Below, in pieces: positions 22,734 through 34,160 of a stretch of DNA of 64,000 nt. Every line of letters begins with the position of its first letter. Positions within the stretch are counted from its first letter, which is position 1. A program made the translations under genes and the position numbers. Source of the stretch: Cryptomeria japonica (lineage: Eukaryota; Streptophyta; Pinopsida; Cupressales; Cupressaceae); contig NC_081406.1 in the NCBI RefSeq assembly GCF_030272615.1, positions 144,143,041 to 144,207,040 of the forward strand. Direction: 5' to 3'. The notes below the pieces were generated by a model, which was given only the letters and a program-made list of their open reading frames with translations, was not told the DNA's origin and made no database searches.

Positions 22734-25662
22734 ATGGTTGAAACTCATTCCCAAAAATCTAGGAGAGAAACTAAAGAGGCTCAAGAGTCCGCAAACATGA
22801 GTGTCTATGAGTATGACAATGATGTCTTTTTCAATACTGATCATAACACATTACCTGACATGGATGCCTATAGAAACATTCCAAATGTTGAAAACATGGA
22901 CACTACAAACAACAATGATACACACAATGATGATATGGACAACTTTTCAGTACATTCAGTAGATGTGGAAGAATCCATTATGGACCCCCAGTTCAATCGA
23001 TTGATTGAGGAAATAATGAGGAGGGATAGACAATACTTCTTACAAATGATGACACAAAGTGGAGCCAAGATACCTCATGATTTTGACATGTCTCAAATAA
23101 TGGAACATAGACCTTTGCAACAAACTCACTCCAACATGGATCAAAGGAGGCCTAATAGTGGAGGCAATAGAGGACCACATATGTTACCTGAATCACCATC
23201 ATCTTTGTTTCAAAAACCAGAGGTCCTACATACACATGGTCAAGCATATGATACTCACCTTCGCAGACCATTATGAAGGTCTTATGCAGAAAAGTATACT
23301 CAATCACATACCAATGCTAAGGATCAACCACCAAAGCAATTGGATATTCAAAGGCATGCTCAAAATTTGGACACAAGGAAACCCCGCGTCAAATTTGGGG
23401 GGCAACACACTAGAACAAACTCATGACATTCCTATAGAGTATGGTATACATGGACAAAGCAGATATTCCATTCCTCATCATGACTCTATACCAAGTGGTC
23501 CATATACACAACATCATTATAGACCTCCTCTATATGAACATGTGTATGATCAATATCATCCATATATGCAACATGCTCCTCCTCCACCCGGTGGTTCAAG
23601 CATGGGGTATGGTCCAAGAAGTCGATCTTCACCTAAGAACAATTTGGAGCAACAAATTAAGGACTTACAAAAGAAAATGGAGGACATAAGTACACCGAAG
23701 CCAACTTACATAATGAGAGACATATGTCCCTATCCATTTGATAAAAGAATTCCAATGCCTCCATTTCCTACACATTTCGTGATACCTAAGTTTGATAAGT
23801 ACAGAGGAAAAGGGGATCCTAAGGCACATATAAGACAATTTTTCACAGCTTGCATTGAAGTAGTAGCAGAAGAGACATATTTGATGAGATTATTCCCACA
23901 AAGCTTAGGTGATCAAGCTATGGAATGGTTCTCCCAACTTCCACCTGGAATTAAATCATGGGGTGACTTAGCAGAGGCTTTTATCCAACATTTCTCCTAC
24001 AACATAGAGACAGACATATCAGTCACTACTTTGTGCAACACCAAGCAAAAAGATGGAGAGTCTTTTTCATCATTTTTACAAAGATGGAGAAATCTAGCTA
24101 GCAGATGCTCTTGTGAAATTCCACAAAAACAAATGGTGGAGATGTTCACCCAGAATGTTAACAAAGACATTGGCTATGATCTAAGGAAAGCTTGTTTGTC
24201 CACCTTCAAGGATGTCATTGAAAAATTCTTAGCGACAGAAAAGGTCGTAATTGAACAAGGAGTCATTAAGATATACAAGGAAAACAAAGATGACTTTAAA
24301 GGAAAAGATAAGCCAAGATTTTGGAACAAAAACAAGAACACAGTTAATGATGGTGTTGTTGATGCTAATACGGTACGACCAAAAATCATTTTTTCTAGAT
24401 CAAGCTCTACAAACAATCAAGTGAATACTCAAACAACTTCTAGATCACAAAGGAAGTACACTCCATTGGGAGAGCCACTTGAGTCAGTTTTCAAAAAGTT
24501 AGTGGCAAACAAAGTAATCATAGTTCTAGATTTTCCTCCATATGAACCAAAGGTTAAACCAAATTGGTGGAATGATGATGAATATTGTGAATTTTATAAG
24601 AGCAAGGGTCATAAGACAGGAAATTGCCATCGACTGAAGAACATCATACAAGATCTCATTGATAGGGGTGACATTGAGATTGAAGGGAACTCATCCAATC
24701 AAGAACATGAGATGTTTAAGGAACCATTCCCAAAACATGACAAGGGAAAAGCTAAAGCCACAGATGACCAAACCAACTATACCAGAGCATCTTATAACTA
24801 TGATTCAACTATCGATCACATTTCAATGGACAATTATGTCTCTACCATTATCATCAAGGACAAAACCCCTGAGAATTCTACCCAGATACCCAAGATTGTC
24901 CTAAAAGGCGTTGGATCTTCTTCTGAACCTATCTCTGAATGTAATGTTACAAGCCATCGAGGTAAATTCACTTTGCAAAGTGCTCCAGCTAAAAACACCA
25001 CTTCCTCATCAACCAAGCCCGAGTATGACCTTGTAGAATAGTTAGGGAAGACACCTATGCTCATCTCCATCCTTGAGCTCTTACGCATATCCCCCGCACA
25101 TAAAGCCATTCTTGACAAAACTTTGAGAGACACTTCCATCCCTACTGATCTAAACGTGGACCAGTTTCAAGCCATGGTGGGATACCTTTCCATTCCAAAC
25201 TCTCTTACACTCACAAAAGCTGGTGACGCCTCCGTAAGTTAGCCACATAATGCACCACTACACATTGAAGCCTTCATACACAAACATAAAATCAAATGAG
25301 TCCCGATAGATGGAGGAGCAGGTCTGAACATTTGTACATTGAGCACTATTAAACAATTGGGATATTCTGATAAAGCTGTGAATTCTACAAACAAAATTAC
25401 CATCAAAGCATATGATGATGAAGAACGTTCATCCAAAGGCACAGTAACCTTGCCCCTCAAGGTTGGGCCAGTTACAAAGGATGTGATTTGTCAAGTCCTA
25501 GACCTTGATCTCACATACAACATATTGCTAGGACGTCCATGGATTCATGAAATGAGCGCAGTCCCATCTACATATCATCGATGTATCAAGTTCCCACACA
25601 ATGGAGTTGAAGTGACCGTCAAAGCTGACCCTAATCCATTTATATATTGCAACAAATTGTGA
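22734..25662 (+). pseudogene. Tat gag-protease, broken
   Basis: ATG at 22734 opens an acidic, Asn/Asp-rich N-terminus. A TGA at 23274 and a frameshift near the G run at 23396 interrupt it; the second frame then runs to 25041 as a clean Gag. Capsid motifs include FDKYRGKGDPKAHIRQFF (about 23790) and LFPQSLGDQAMEWF (about 23885), followed by a C-X2-H-like nucleocapsid box (CEFYKSKGHKTGNC, about 24590). After TAG 25039, TAG 25240 and TGA 25297 comes the protease: IDGGAGLNICT near 25312 and LLGRPWIHEM near 25528. Gag would form the particle and protease cleave it. The frame closes at 25662 where RT should approach. Confidence 0.88.
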
Positions 25663-26619
25663 CCTAGATCAAAAATAACAATCCCACTCAATCAAGAAGC
25701 TATTCCTTCATCAACATATGTGGATCCAGAATCATTGAAAGCTTCTACATCCAAACAATCAGAGCTGAAAGAAAAAAATCAAGATTAAAGACATGGGATG
25801 TGGTGAGTATATTTTTCATGTTGATTAACTCCCACTATCTCCTAAGGTATTCAATCGACAAGAAAAACCTACAAACAATTTGCAATGCCAAGGAATTGGA
25901 TGTGAACCACCTAGTGTTGTGGCTACTAAGTCTGAATGCAAATCTCCTCTAGTGGTGCAAGCATCTCTTGATATCAATAGTCCTAAGAGTGGTTCCAATG
26001 AAGAATCTATTGAGTGTATCTCCAACCCTCTTGAGAAATCACATAACTATACCATATCATCCACTCATTCCATTTCCACTCCACTCCTAGACTTGGATCA
26101 ACAAGAATTACAAAAACCCTTACTCATTGGGGATCAAAAATCAAGCCTTGAAAAGAAAAATCTAAAAGTCAAAAATAAACAAAAGTCCTTTAGTACAAAT
26201 CAAAATCAAAAGCTATTGGACTCTGAAAAAATCAAGGTCAAAGATAAAAATCCTATGAAAGAAAAAGAACAAGAGTTGATCTCCCCTAATATCAAAATAA
26301 CTGGGGGCAAAAGTTCTAAAATTTCAAGTCAAAAAGCATACTTCTTGATCCTAAGTCTCCATCATGCTATCCTACTTTCACTTCTTTTCACAATCATAAG
26401 CCTTCATCAATCATCCACTTGTAACCATCCCCTTTTGGCGATACATCATGGACCTTTAATGGAGCTTCCTTGAAGGACTTTGATATCAGGGATGCCCAAA
26501 CTTCTTTAGGTGACACACATACGGGAAAACATAGTCCACACACTAGTAATTCTATCTCAGTTCCTTTATCAAGGAAGACAGTCACTTGAGATACACATAA
26601 TTTAGTCAAGGAACAATGC
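25663..26619 (+). other. Lys/Ser-rich linker where RT should be
   Basis: An open frame at 25880-26473 encodes a Lys/Ser/Asn-rich, low-complexity chain with no RT, RNase H or integrase motif. In the complete relative, RT, RNase H and integrase lie between the protease and the integrase tail. Here that DNA is replaced by under 1 kb, so the deletion or replacement junctions lie within this interval. Confidence 0.6.
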
Positions 26620-26853
26620 AACTACAATCATAAAGTCAAGCCTCACACATTTGAGGTGGATGACTTAATTCTCAAAGAAAATCCTAAAAATCAGCAAGAC
26701 AGAGAAAAGAAGGGCAAGTTCAAACCAAACTGGCTTGGTCCTTACATCGTTACAATAGCATATGGATCTGAGGCATATCAGCTCTCAACCACAGAGGGTA
26801 AACCTTTGGAGGATCCTATCAACAACATGCACCTTCATAGGTTTTATACATAG
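26620..26853 (+). pseudogene. Integrase C-terminal remnant
   Basis: The frame around 26656-26853 (FEVDDLILKENPKNQ, then GKFKPNWLGPYIV, ending INNMHLHRFYT) is the integrase C-terminal part. It aligns residue by residue with the end of pol in the 18.6-kb element (50460-50662, ending INSMHLKQFYT). Upstream integrase is gone. Confidence 0.85.
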
Positions 26854-26941
26854 CTCTTCAGAGTATCCTAATTTAAAATACAAAAAAAGTCAAAAAAAAT
26901 TAAAAAATACAAAAAAATCATAAAAACATAAAAATCGTTAC

Positions 26942-27090
26942 TCGGTGAAAACTTGGCAAACAGGCGCCTTGTGACAACAAAATAAAAAAATAAAAAAAGT
27001 AAAGAAAAAATTTCATCCAACGGTGAAAACCACTTCGGTGGCGCCCTGGGCAAGTACCATGGTGAAAACTGGGTCACCAACGCCATGTGT
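26942..27090 (+). other. Conserved non-coding module after pol
   Basis: CGGTGAAAACC-type boxes, a CCAC-TTCG-GTGG hairpin with following GCGCC, and GGGCAAGTACCATGGTGAAA follow pol by about 90-240 bp. The 18.6-kb element has the same series at 50780-50850, with the stem CCAC/GTGG kept and the loop changed to TCCA. Conservation without coding capacity suggests a structured RNA signal. Confidence 0.65.
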
Positions 27091-27099
27091 AGAGACATT

Positions 27100-28460
27100 G
27101 CTCCTCCCTCCTTCAGGATTCTCTTTCATCCTTTCACTTTGCACACACTCACAACCTATTCGTTCATAATAAACTTACCCATTCCCATCATGGCTTGTTA
27201 TTGATCTACCCAAGATTGGTTAGCCATTCATAATAAACCTCCCTTTTCACCTCCCTTTCCATTCATAATAAATTAGATCCTATCGATGGCTAAGGCAAAT
27301 CCTACATCTAGTGATGGGTGTGGAACTCAAAACATCACATGTTTCAAGGAGTACAGTTTCTACTAGCTTCCTTTAGTCTATCCAAGCACAATTTGCAATA
27401 AAGCAACATTTGCATCACAGATCCGCAATAAAGTTTCATCTTCTCCGCAATAAAGTATCAGTTTCATGGATTTAGTCAGTTTCAGATGAGACACAACAAC
27501 AACAATGGGCTTCAACAAATCAAATCTTTCAATAGACTCAAACAACATATGGTTTAGTGTTATCTATCCTTTCTGTGAAAGTAAACATTGTGACCACAAT
27601 CAAATAAGACTTATACAAATGACAAGAGACACTAAATTTGAGGACTACAGTGGATGTTGGTGTCGATTCTTGGTTTTCTTTTGATGTTATCTTTTTGGTG
27701 ACATGTCTTTTAGCTTTTCTAGGATGTCTCTGACTAGAGATTCTATCTCCAGGATGTCTTTGACTAGAAAGGCGAGGATGGGGTATCGTCACCTATTTTT
27801 CTTTTTCTATCTGTGGATTGTCTCTTAGTAATGCTATGACTTGTCCAAGGATATGAGGACATTGTGAGTCTAGTGTGAACTGGGGCATTCCTTGTTTGTG
27901 ACTGTCTTATCTCCATGCAAATAGGTACAATGACTTTCTGGGTCAAACATATGCCTCGATTGTCATAACCTACTTGCCATAATAAAGCTCAATGATGATA
28001 ACGCACAATAAGCTCTTTCACTTTCATATCTTCTGTCTTCCATCCCCCTTTCTTGATTGACCTCCATCGTCCTTCTTGAGTCCGTGTAGCCTGCTATCAC
28101 ATGACTAAGTATAATGACACACCAAAAATATTTGCATTTCATGTAGTTGCACCTACATTACCACATGTAAGCATTTCATGCATACATATAGATATCACAT
28201 TTGCATTTCATCATGTAAATAATCATTTGCATTTCATACATTCACATATGCATAACATATTAAAAACATAAAAGAACAAAAATATTGCATTTCATTATGT
28301 ACATATTTGCATCCATATCATAAGCATCACATAGAAACATACAACATTAAACATCTCATCACATAGGTACACATGCATATAGCTGCTGCAAAAGATGAAT
28401 CATCTCATATATATAATCAAAAGTGTCATGATACAATGATGTCAAAATCATATGGCTACA
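27100..28460. other. Spacer between pol and antisense gene
   Basis: No gene. From about 28110 to 28400 it is rich in CATTTGCATTTCAT-like repeats. The short frames at 27538-27946 (minus) are not recognisable. Confidence 0.5.
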
Positions 28461-28461
28461 A

Positions 28462-30438
28462 TCATTCGCAGGTGTCTACATCATAATACAAAATGGTACA
28501 ATACTGATCCATAGGGAGCCCTCTACGGCTATGATGAACTCCCTCCCTCAGAGCCACCTGGCCTCGATGAAATCTGAGCCCTCGAAGGACCCGCCCCAGG
28601 ATCATCCCTCCTGTCCCCCCTATCTGGTTGTGGTGGAGGACCCATAACCCCACCGCTGGATGCCTGTCGCCTCTGGCTCCCTCTCATTGTCGTCCCTGTC
28701 CGTGATGGCCTACGGAAGCTCCTCGCCTACTAATCAACTGGTACTACACTATAATAGAGATCCTGCCAGTAGGCAATCTCCTCCCTTGCCTGTAGGACAT
28801 AGGCATATCCAGCTCCTGTGTCCTCTACCGCCTACCTCCCAGCCCTCAATGCTATCTCAACCTCTGTGTAGCGCTGAATGGCCTAGTCCCGCTCCCACTC
28901 AGTATCTCTGAGCCACCTCTTGAGTTTATCCCTCTCCCTCTCCAAGTCCTAGATCTCATCTTCCTGTCCCTGGCAGATCTCCCTCAGCTCAGTCAGCTCA
29001 TCCTCCTCCGCCTTGGCCCCTTGTCCCTCTTCCTGCCCCTGTACCTGTGCCTATACTGGTGGCTATACCTATACCTGTCCTTGCCTCTGTCCCTATCCCT
29101 GCACCTGTCTGGGACCCTATGCTACTGGCACCTGTAATGGTAATCCACGGTGACCCCTCACAATCCGAACCTGTATGTCCTCTCCACCCTCCCTCCGCGG
29201 TGCCACCCTCCTCTCTCCAACTACACCCCGCCTCCTCTGTTAGCCTCTCCCCACATAATCTCCATCATCATCACCATCCCCACCACCATCTCCATTTAGC
29301 AGCTCTCCTAGATTTGTCAGGCATGGGAATGGATGCTCGGCCCAATACGCTGTGTACTCTGCATGCATGCCGACATCCTCGATCTCTGGCCATATATCCC
29401 ACGGTAGGGGCATCATCTCCACTAGTGTGTAACAGCCTGATCATATGATAGTAGTGGCCCAAACTGTGCCTGATCCTTGATAGTCTGCGCATACATGCCT
29501 GAACCTCGTGGCATCCGCTGGATCCTCCCAAACTGCCTACCCACCCTATCAACTAGTTGCCTCTCCAGTACATAGGGCATCTGCCCAATCAGATACCTAC
29601 TTCAGAAGGTGTAGGGTAGCTCTATTGCATTATCCTCCCATTGCTTGCATCCCAGGTACGACCTCCATATAACTATATCAATATCATCTATAACCCACCG
29701 CCAGTACTCCAATCTGCCAATTCATGGCTGCGAGGTGATCATATCATACAAATGCACGAAACTGCATCCGTGACCTCTACCCCTGAAGTGTATTGGTCAT
29801 GTCACTTGTAGATGCTCATAGGCCCACACCTGTAACAATGTGACCCCGCAGCCCAATCCCACTGATCCATGGTACACAAACTGATGAAGCTCATAATATA
29901 GGTGTGCCAGCACACATGGTCCCCAGGCATATCTGGCGTGTTGTGTCACTAGTGTCTCCAATGTGCTCCCCCATCCCACAATCAACCCTCGTGTCGCCCT
30001 ATCTGGACACAAGAACCCACTGATTGCTCCTCCTACCACTGCCGGTAGTGCCAATCCTTTCTATGTCATGGTATCCCATGCCACATGCCCTGCCCTCATC
30101 TCCAGTCCTGGATCCCGGAACACTCATCTCAGGGCATCCTTGTCTCCATCTCGATCGTAGGGTATCAGCTCCCCATCGATCGGTATCCTCAGAATCTTAT
30201 ATACATCCTCCAGGGTGGCTGTCATCTCACCCATCAGCAAATGGAACGTGCACATCTCCGAGTGCCACCTCTCAGCTAATGTAGTCAGCAATCCCATGTT
30301 CGCCCGAAACTCAGGCACATACAGAATATGGCGCAATCCCATAGCCTCAATCGCAACTCGATCCTCGAATGTCAACTCAGGTCGCAACCTCTGAGTTGAT
30401 GGGAATCTCTCCCATGACTCCAACATAGGCAAATACTC
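28462..30438 (-). pseudogene. Antisense plant mobile domain (PMD) gene, exon 2, broken
   Basis: On the minus strand, after a TTGACTGCAG acceptor, the frame opens EYLPMLESWERF and continues into a PMD (aminotransferase-like plant mobile domain). Visible blocks are LTTLAERWHSEMCTFHL, GEMTATLEDVYKILRIPIDG, VVGGAISGFLCPD and GVTLLQVWAYEHL. Stops near 30122 and 30047 and later frameshifts break it. Downstream come an acidic segment, a Glu/Arg-rich probable coiled coil (about 28990-28750) and a disordered tail with GGVMGPPPQPDRG. PMD proteins are known as host nuclear factors (MAIN family) and as extra ORFs of some plant Gypsy elements. Its role in the element is unknown. Confidence 0.8.
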
Positions 30439-30475
30439 CTGCAGTCAAGCAAATCAATCATGTCAGTCATAGTGG

Positions 30476-30755
30476 CATTCACTGTTCATCACAAAATTCT
30501 ACTTTTTTAATCCAGGTGCATATGGTACTCTATCCTAGTAACACTCACTGTTCATCACAAAGTGTTGCTTCTATCCTAGTGACACTCACTGTTCATCACA
30601 AAGTGTTGCTTCTATCCTAGTGGTACTCCCTGTTCATCACAAAGTACTATGTGTTTGGCACTCACTGTTCATCACAAAGTGCTGCTCACATTTGCACTCC
30701 CTATTCATCACAAAGTACTACATGTTTGACACTCACTGTTCATCACAAAGTGCCT
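30476..30755. repeat. Stem-loop array with covarying stems
   Basis: Seven copies of a conserved core, CACTGTTCATCACAA or close variants, are spaced 30-60 bp apart. Each core is flanked by short complementary arms whose sequence changes in step: AACACT/AGTGTT (30540, 30561), GTACT/AGTAC (30623, 30643), GCACT/AGTGC (30658, 30678). It lies inside the predicted antisense intron. Confidence 0.8.
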
Positions 30756-30959
30756 TGATCTATCCTATCCTAGGGCCTCTACTTGAGTGAATCCTCTTGA
30801 GTAGTTTCCTAATTGGCAACATATGTTCTATCACAGAATTGTCAATCTTAACCCTATTTGCAATTCTAGTCTTCCCTAGAGGACCTGCTTGAGTGTATCC
30901 TTTCAGCAGCTTATCCAATCGACAACGTATGTTCATCACATAACTGCCAATTTGACCTT

Positions 30960-31232
30960 GAAGACATAAGCACGCCTTCATGACATAAACACGCTTAGAG
31001 ACTTCATAAACGCACCTGTTTTACACAAACACACCTGAAACACACAAACATGCCTATGCTCTGCATAGACGCACTTGGAAGACACAGACGTGCCTGCCTA
31101 GCATAGATGCGCTTACACAGCGCAGACGCGACCGCATTCTGCACAGACGCCTTTTCCAGCACGGACGCACCTGGCACAAACACAGACGCGCCTAGCTAGC
31201 ATAGACGCGCCTGGCACCAATGCAGACGCGCT
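30960..31232 (-). repeat. Intron array of the CGCGTCTGTGT motif (minus strand)
   Basis: At least twelve copies at about 19-bp spacing, in reverse complement on the plus strand (for example CACAGACGCGCC near 31180). Read in the antisense-transcript direction, the motif is the same as in the sense leader arrays at 20455-20735 and 21945-22245. Confidence 0.85.
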
Positions 31233-31348
31233 TGGATGTTTTTTGACATTTTTTGGACCCTATTCTAAGCGCATTTATTACCTGATCTAGCATGCATTAA
31301 AGACAACAATAAATGCAACAAAGTACGAGGAGGTTTTGTGGTACTTAC

Positions 31349-31414
31349 CAGCTCTCCTGCCTCTGTTGGCCTCTGATATCGGTGAACGCGATCGAATCTA
31401 TGAACCAATGCCAT
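31349..31414 (-). pseudogene. Antisense PMD gene, predicted exon 1
   Basis: ATG at 31414-31412 opens 22 codons (MALVHRFDRVHRYQRPTEAG, then EL) ending exactly at the GTAAGT donor. It aligns with exon 1 of the 18.6-kb element (55932-55858): His, Phe, Arg, Val, Arg, Pro and Gly are shared at the same spacing. A TATAAGA box on the minus strand (31512-31506) lies 92 bp upstream of the ATG. Exon 1 itself is intact; it is filed as pseudogene because exon 2 is broken. Confidence 0.65.
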
Positions 31415-31505
31415 CGCTGCTGACTGTTGTTGCTCTATTTTTGCTCTGCACTCTAATCTCTTGGAGGTGTAGATGACAATGAGGATGTATTTCCCTCATA
31501 GTCTA

Positions 31506-31512
31506 TCTTATA
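31506..31512 (-). promoter_or_regulatory. TATA-like box for the antisense gene
   Basis: The minus strand reads CTATAAGATAG, about 95 bp upstream of the predicted exon 1 ATG. The equivalent spot in the other Tat element (about 56031-56037) reads TTTATAT on the minus strand. It suggests an internal antisense promoter. Confidence 0.45.
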
Positions 31513-31747
31513 GACTACCCTAGCCCTAGCCCTCGTCTCCCGAGTCAGTCTTCATTATCCCATGACTCTGTCACTTTATACGATCAGTCCATTCTATCCC
31601 GTCTTTCTTATCGAGAGACTATCTGCGATCTTTTTAAGACATTTTTTCATCCAATCTCTTGAGGGGGCATATCATTCCCATCTTGGGGCAACTCTATATC
31701 AGTTCATCTTATCTTCTTTGAAACAATGCGACAAGACACATTGTCTC

Positions 31748-31761
31748 AAAGAGGGGCAAAA
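31748..31761 (+). other. Polypurine tract
   Basis: AAAGAGGGGCAAAA abuts the 3' LTR start TGTAGACACC, as expected for the plus-strand DNA primer. The 18.6-kb element has AAAGAGGGGCAAA at the same place. Confidence 0.85.
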
Positions 31762-32556
31762 TGTAGACACCTAAAATTGTCCAGTCTAATTAAATAAATC
31801 TTTATTTATTTAATTATCTAAGCTTAATTCTTCTATTAATTAAATAAATCTTTATTTATTTAATTAATTCATTTATCCTCTTCTAGCCTTATTTCTCATT
31901 TATATAAATACATTTATTTTTTTAAATTATCCTTTTCCCAAAATTAAATAAATATCTTATTTATTTAATTAATCTCACTCCTTCTATTAATTAAATGAAT
32001 CTTTATTTATTTAATTAATTCATTAACCTTTTCTACCCATGACACATGTCATTCATCTCTTAATTCCTACACTACCTACCCCTTTCATTATTTTATTATT
32101 TTCTTTACCTACCCTCTAATCATAGCCGACCTCCTTTTACACCTCTCAATCTTATCCCTCCATTTCATATAGTGTCTTCTATATAAGGAGATGCTTCCTT
32201 CATTATCAAACCCTGGCTAATCAATCTATGCATCCTAACTAACTACTTGATCAATTTGACTACTTGGCATATGCGATCCTACTTGCAACCACATTCCTTT
32301 CTTTGTTGAGCTCTTGTGCACATAAAATCTGAGAGCAAATATATCAAACAAGATCAATGGAGATAGGAAGAATGGAAATCAAAACCCTATTGGACATGTG
32401 ATAGTATAATCTTTGTGATTTCATTTGATTTGCATTGTCTTAGGTAATCTTCATATGTTATAGTGGATCTTTGTTGTTGTTAGGCTAGGGTTTTGTGGTT
32501 GAATTCATTTAGCCTTTCAATATTGTTATTATTGTTATCCATTTTCACCATAAATA
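31762..32556 (+). repeat. 3' LTR of the 12.9-kb Tat element
   Basis: 795 bp. Nearly identical to 19620-20350 except for an extra 64-bp palindrome unit near 31820 and scattered substitutions. A TATATAA box lies near 32179. Confidence 0.9.
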
Positions 32557-32751
32557 GTAGGTACTCGAGGTGCAAGGTGAAGTGGATTATGCCGTTATAG
32601 TGTTTGTAACTTGACAGTAAGTTTCCCCCCTGAGGTTTGTCTTGCCGAGGAATCGAATCACAACTATTTAATTATTTTCGAGTGTGTTGGGGACATTTAT
32701 AATAAACTTGATCTTTATTAATTGGAAGCATTGAATTAAAAGTTTACTAAA

Positions 32752-32931
<180 letters not shown>

Positions 32932-33106
32932 TGAATTGAATGAAGATAAGTATAAATAAAATATAAACATAAAATAAATAAAAACCAAACATAAATAAAT
33001 AAGTAAAAACAAATAAATGCAAACTTATACTTTACCTATAGCCAAATTAATTTTATTGATGTCATATAGCTAGAGGAGGAATCATAAGAAACAAGTGCCA
33101 CATAGT

Positions 33107-33120
33107 GGCAAGTACTTGCC
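33107..33120. repeat. Perfect 14-bp palindrome
   Basis: GGCAAGTACTTGCC, next to TTAATAATTTTTAG. The CTTGCCTTA part is found inverted at 33367-33375, so 33112-33375 may be a small MITE-like element. Confidence 0.6.
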
Positions 33121-33186
33121 TTAATAATTTTTAGTTAAATAATAATATTTGTTATAATTATTATAAATATTTATTTATTGTAACTA

Positions 33187-33375
33187 ATATTAGCCAATCA
33201 TTTACAAGTAAAATAATTATAAAGTTAAAAAACATGCATCTATATTATAGAAAAAGTTGAAAAATATAAAACAAAAAAAAATATTTTGTTTTCATTGGTC
33301 TAAATAATTTTATTTAATAATCATTTAAACATGACAAATGAATTTTCATTACAATAGTATTGCCTAAGGCAAGAA
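33187..33375. repeat. AT-rich repeated segment, copy 1
   Basis: ATATTAGCCAATCATTT to ATTGCCTAAGGCAAG. A diverged direct copy lies at 33721-33918. The two share CATTGGTCTAAATAATTTT and TGAATTTTCATTACAATAG. Confidence 0.8.
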
Positions 33376-33720
33376 TAACATATTAAAAAAACCTCCCTTA
33401 TTTAAAATTTATATTATTAAAATAATATATTGTTTTTATTTGATTTTTTAAGTTGTAAAAATAAACCTTTGAATAATTGATTTGTTTGGAAAAAAAAAGT
33501 TAAAATAAACCGATTTAATTTTTTTTAATAAATTAATAAATCAAAAAATGTCATTAAATTTTTTATAACTTATATTACATGTGAATAAACTCATAATTTA
33601 TATTATTATATTATAATGCTAGATCAATTTTTTTTTATGTTGCTTAGGATTTTTTCACAGTGATTTAGTTTCATTATGATTATGTCTTGTTCCGAGAAAC
33701 CGCCTATAAGAGGCAAAACG
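33376..33720. other. AT-rich spacer between the repeat copies
   Basis: No gene or further repeat seen. Confidence 0.5.
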
Positions 33721-33918
33721 ATATTAGCCAATCATTTGCAACAAAAATAATTTTTGTGAATTATAATGTTAACAAATGTGCATCTATACTATTAAATAAA
33801 TTAAAAAAATTTAAAGAAAGAAAAATAATTGCTTTTCATTGGTCTAAATAATTTTTTTTAATAACCATATAAGCACAACAAATGAATTTTCATTACAATA
33901 GTATTGCCTAACGACAAG
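33721..33918. repeat. AT-rich repeated segment, copy 2
   Basis: Direct, diverged copy of 33187-33375, same orientation. It ends ATTGCCTAACGACAAG. Confidence 0.8.
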
Positions 33919-34017
33919 TACTAATACGAAAAAAAGGGAGATATTTTATTTTATTAAAGCACTACAGATAACTCTCATTTATGAGAAGAGGGGTGGATGC
34001 ACCTGTATGTATGCAGG

Positions 34018-34160
34018 TATGCAGTTATATATATATGTAACATGTAATGTATAGGTAACATGTAATGTATGCATAGAATGTGGTAGACGTTGCCATGGAG
34101 TTATATGTATGTGTAACATGTAATGTATGTATAACATGTATTGTATGCATAAAATGTGGA
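34018..34160. repeat. Tandem duplication with ATGTAACATGTAATGTAT motif
   Basis: Two copies of a roughly 75-bp unit (starts GTTATATATATATGTAACATG at about 34025 and GTTATATGTATGTGTAACATG at about 34100). Each contains further GTAACATGTAATGTAT subrepeats. It produces spurious Tyr/His/Ile-rich minus-strand frames. Confidence 0.75.

Larger units (their letters stand above)
30439..31348 (-). other. Predicted intron of the antisense PMD gene
   Basis: On the minus strand the interval begins GTAAGT (31348-31343), a consensus donor, and ends GACTGCAG (30439). Flanking exons join in phase 0. It contains a stem-loop array (30476-30755) and the CGCGTCTGTGT motif array (30960-31232). The counterpart in the 18.6-kb element lies at 55252-55857 with donor and acceptor at alignable positions. 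Splicing is inference from sequence. Confidence 0.65.
19620..32556 (+). mobile_element. Tat-lineage Ty3/Gypsy element lacking RT, with antisense PMD gene
   Basis: LTRs 19620-20350 and 31762-32556 start with TGTAGACACC; the TSD GTAGG lies at 19615-19619 and 32557-32561. A primer-binding site follows the 5' LTR and a polypurine tract precedes the 3' LTR. The order is a 2.4-kb leader, gag-protease, a spacer, the last codons of integrase, a 2-kb spacer, then a minus-strand plant-mobile-domain gene. RT, both RNase H domains and the integrase core are missing. The LTRs are very similar, differing mainly by a 64-bp internal duplication and scattered substitutions, so the insertion is fairly young. 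It probably moved with enzymes from a complete relative such as the element at 39191. Confidence 0.92.
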
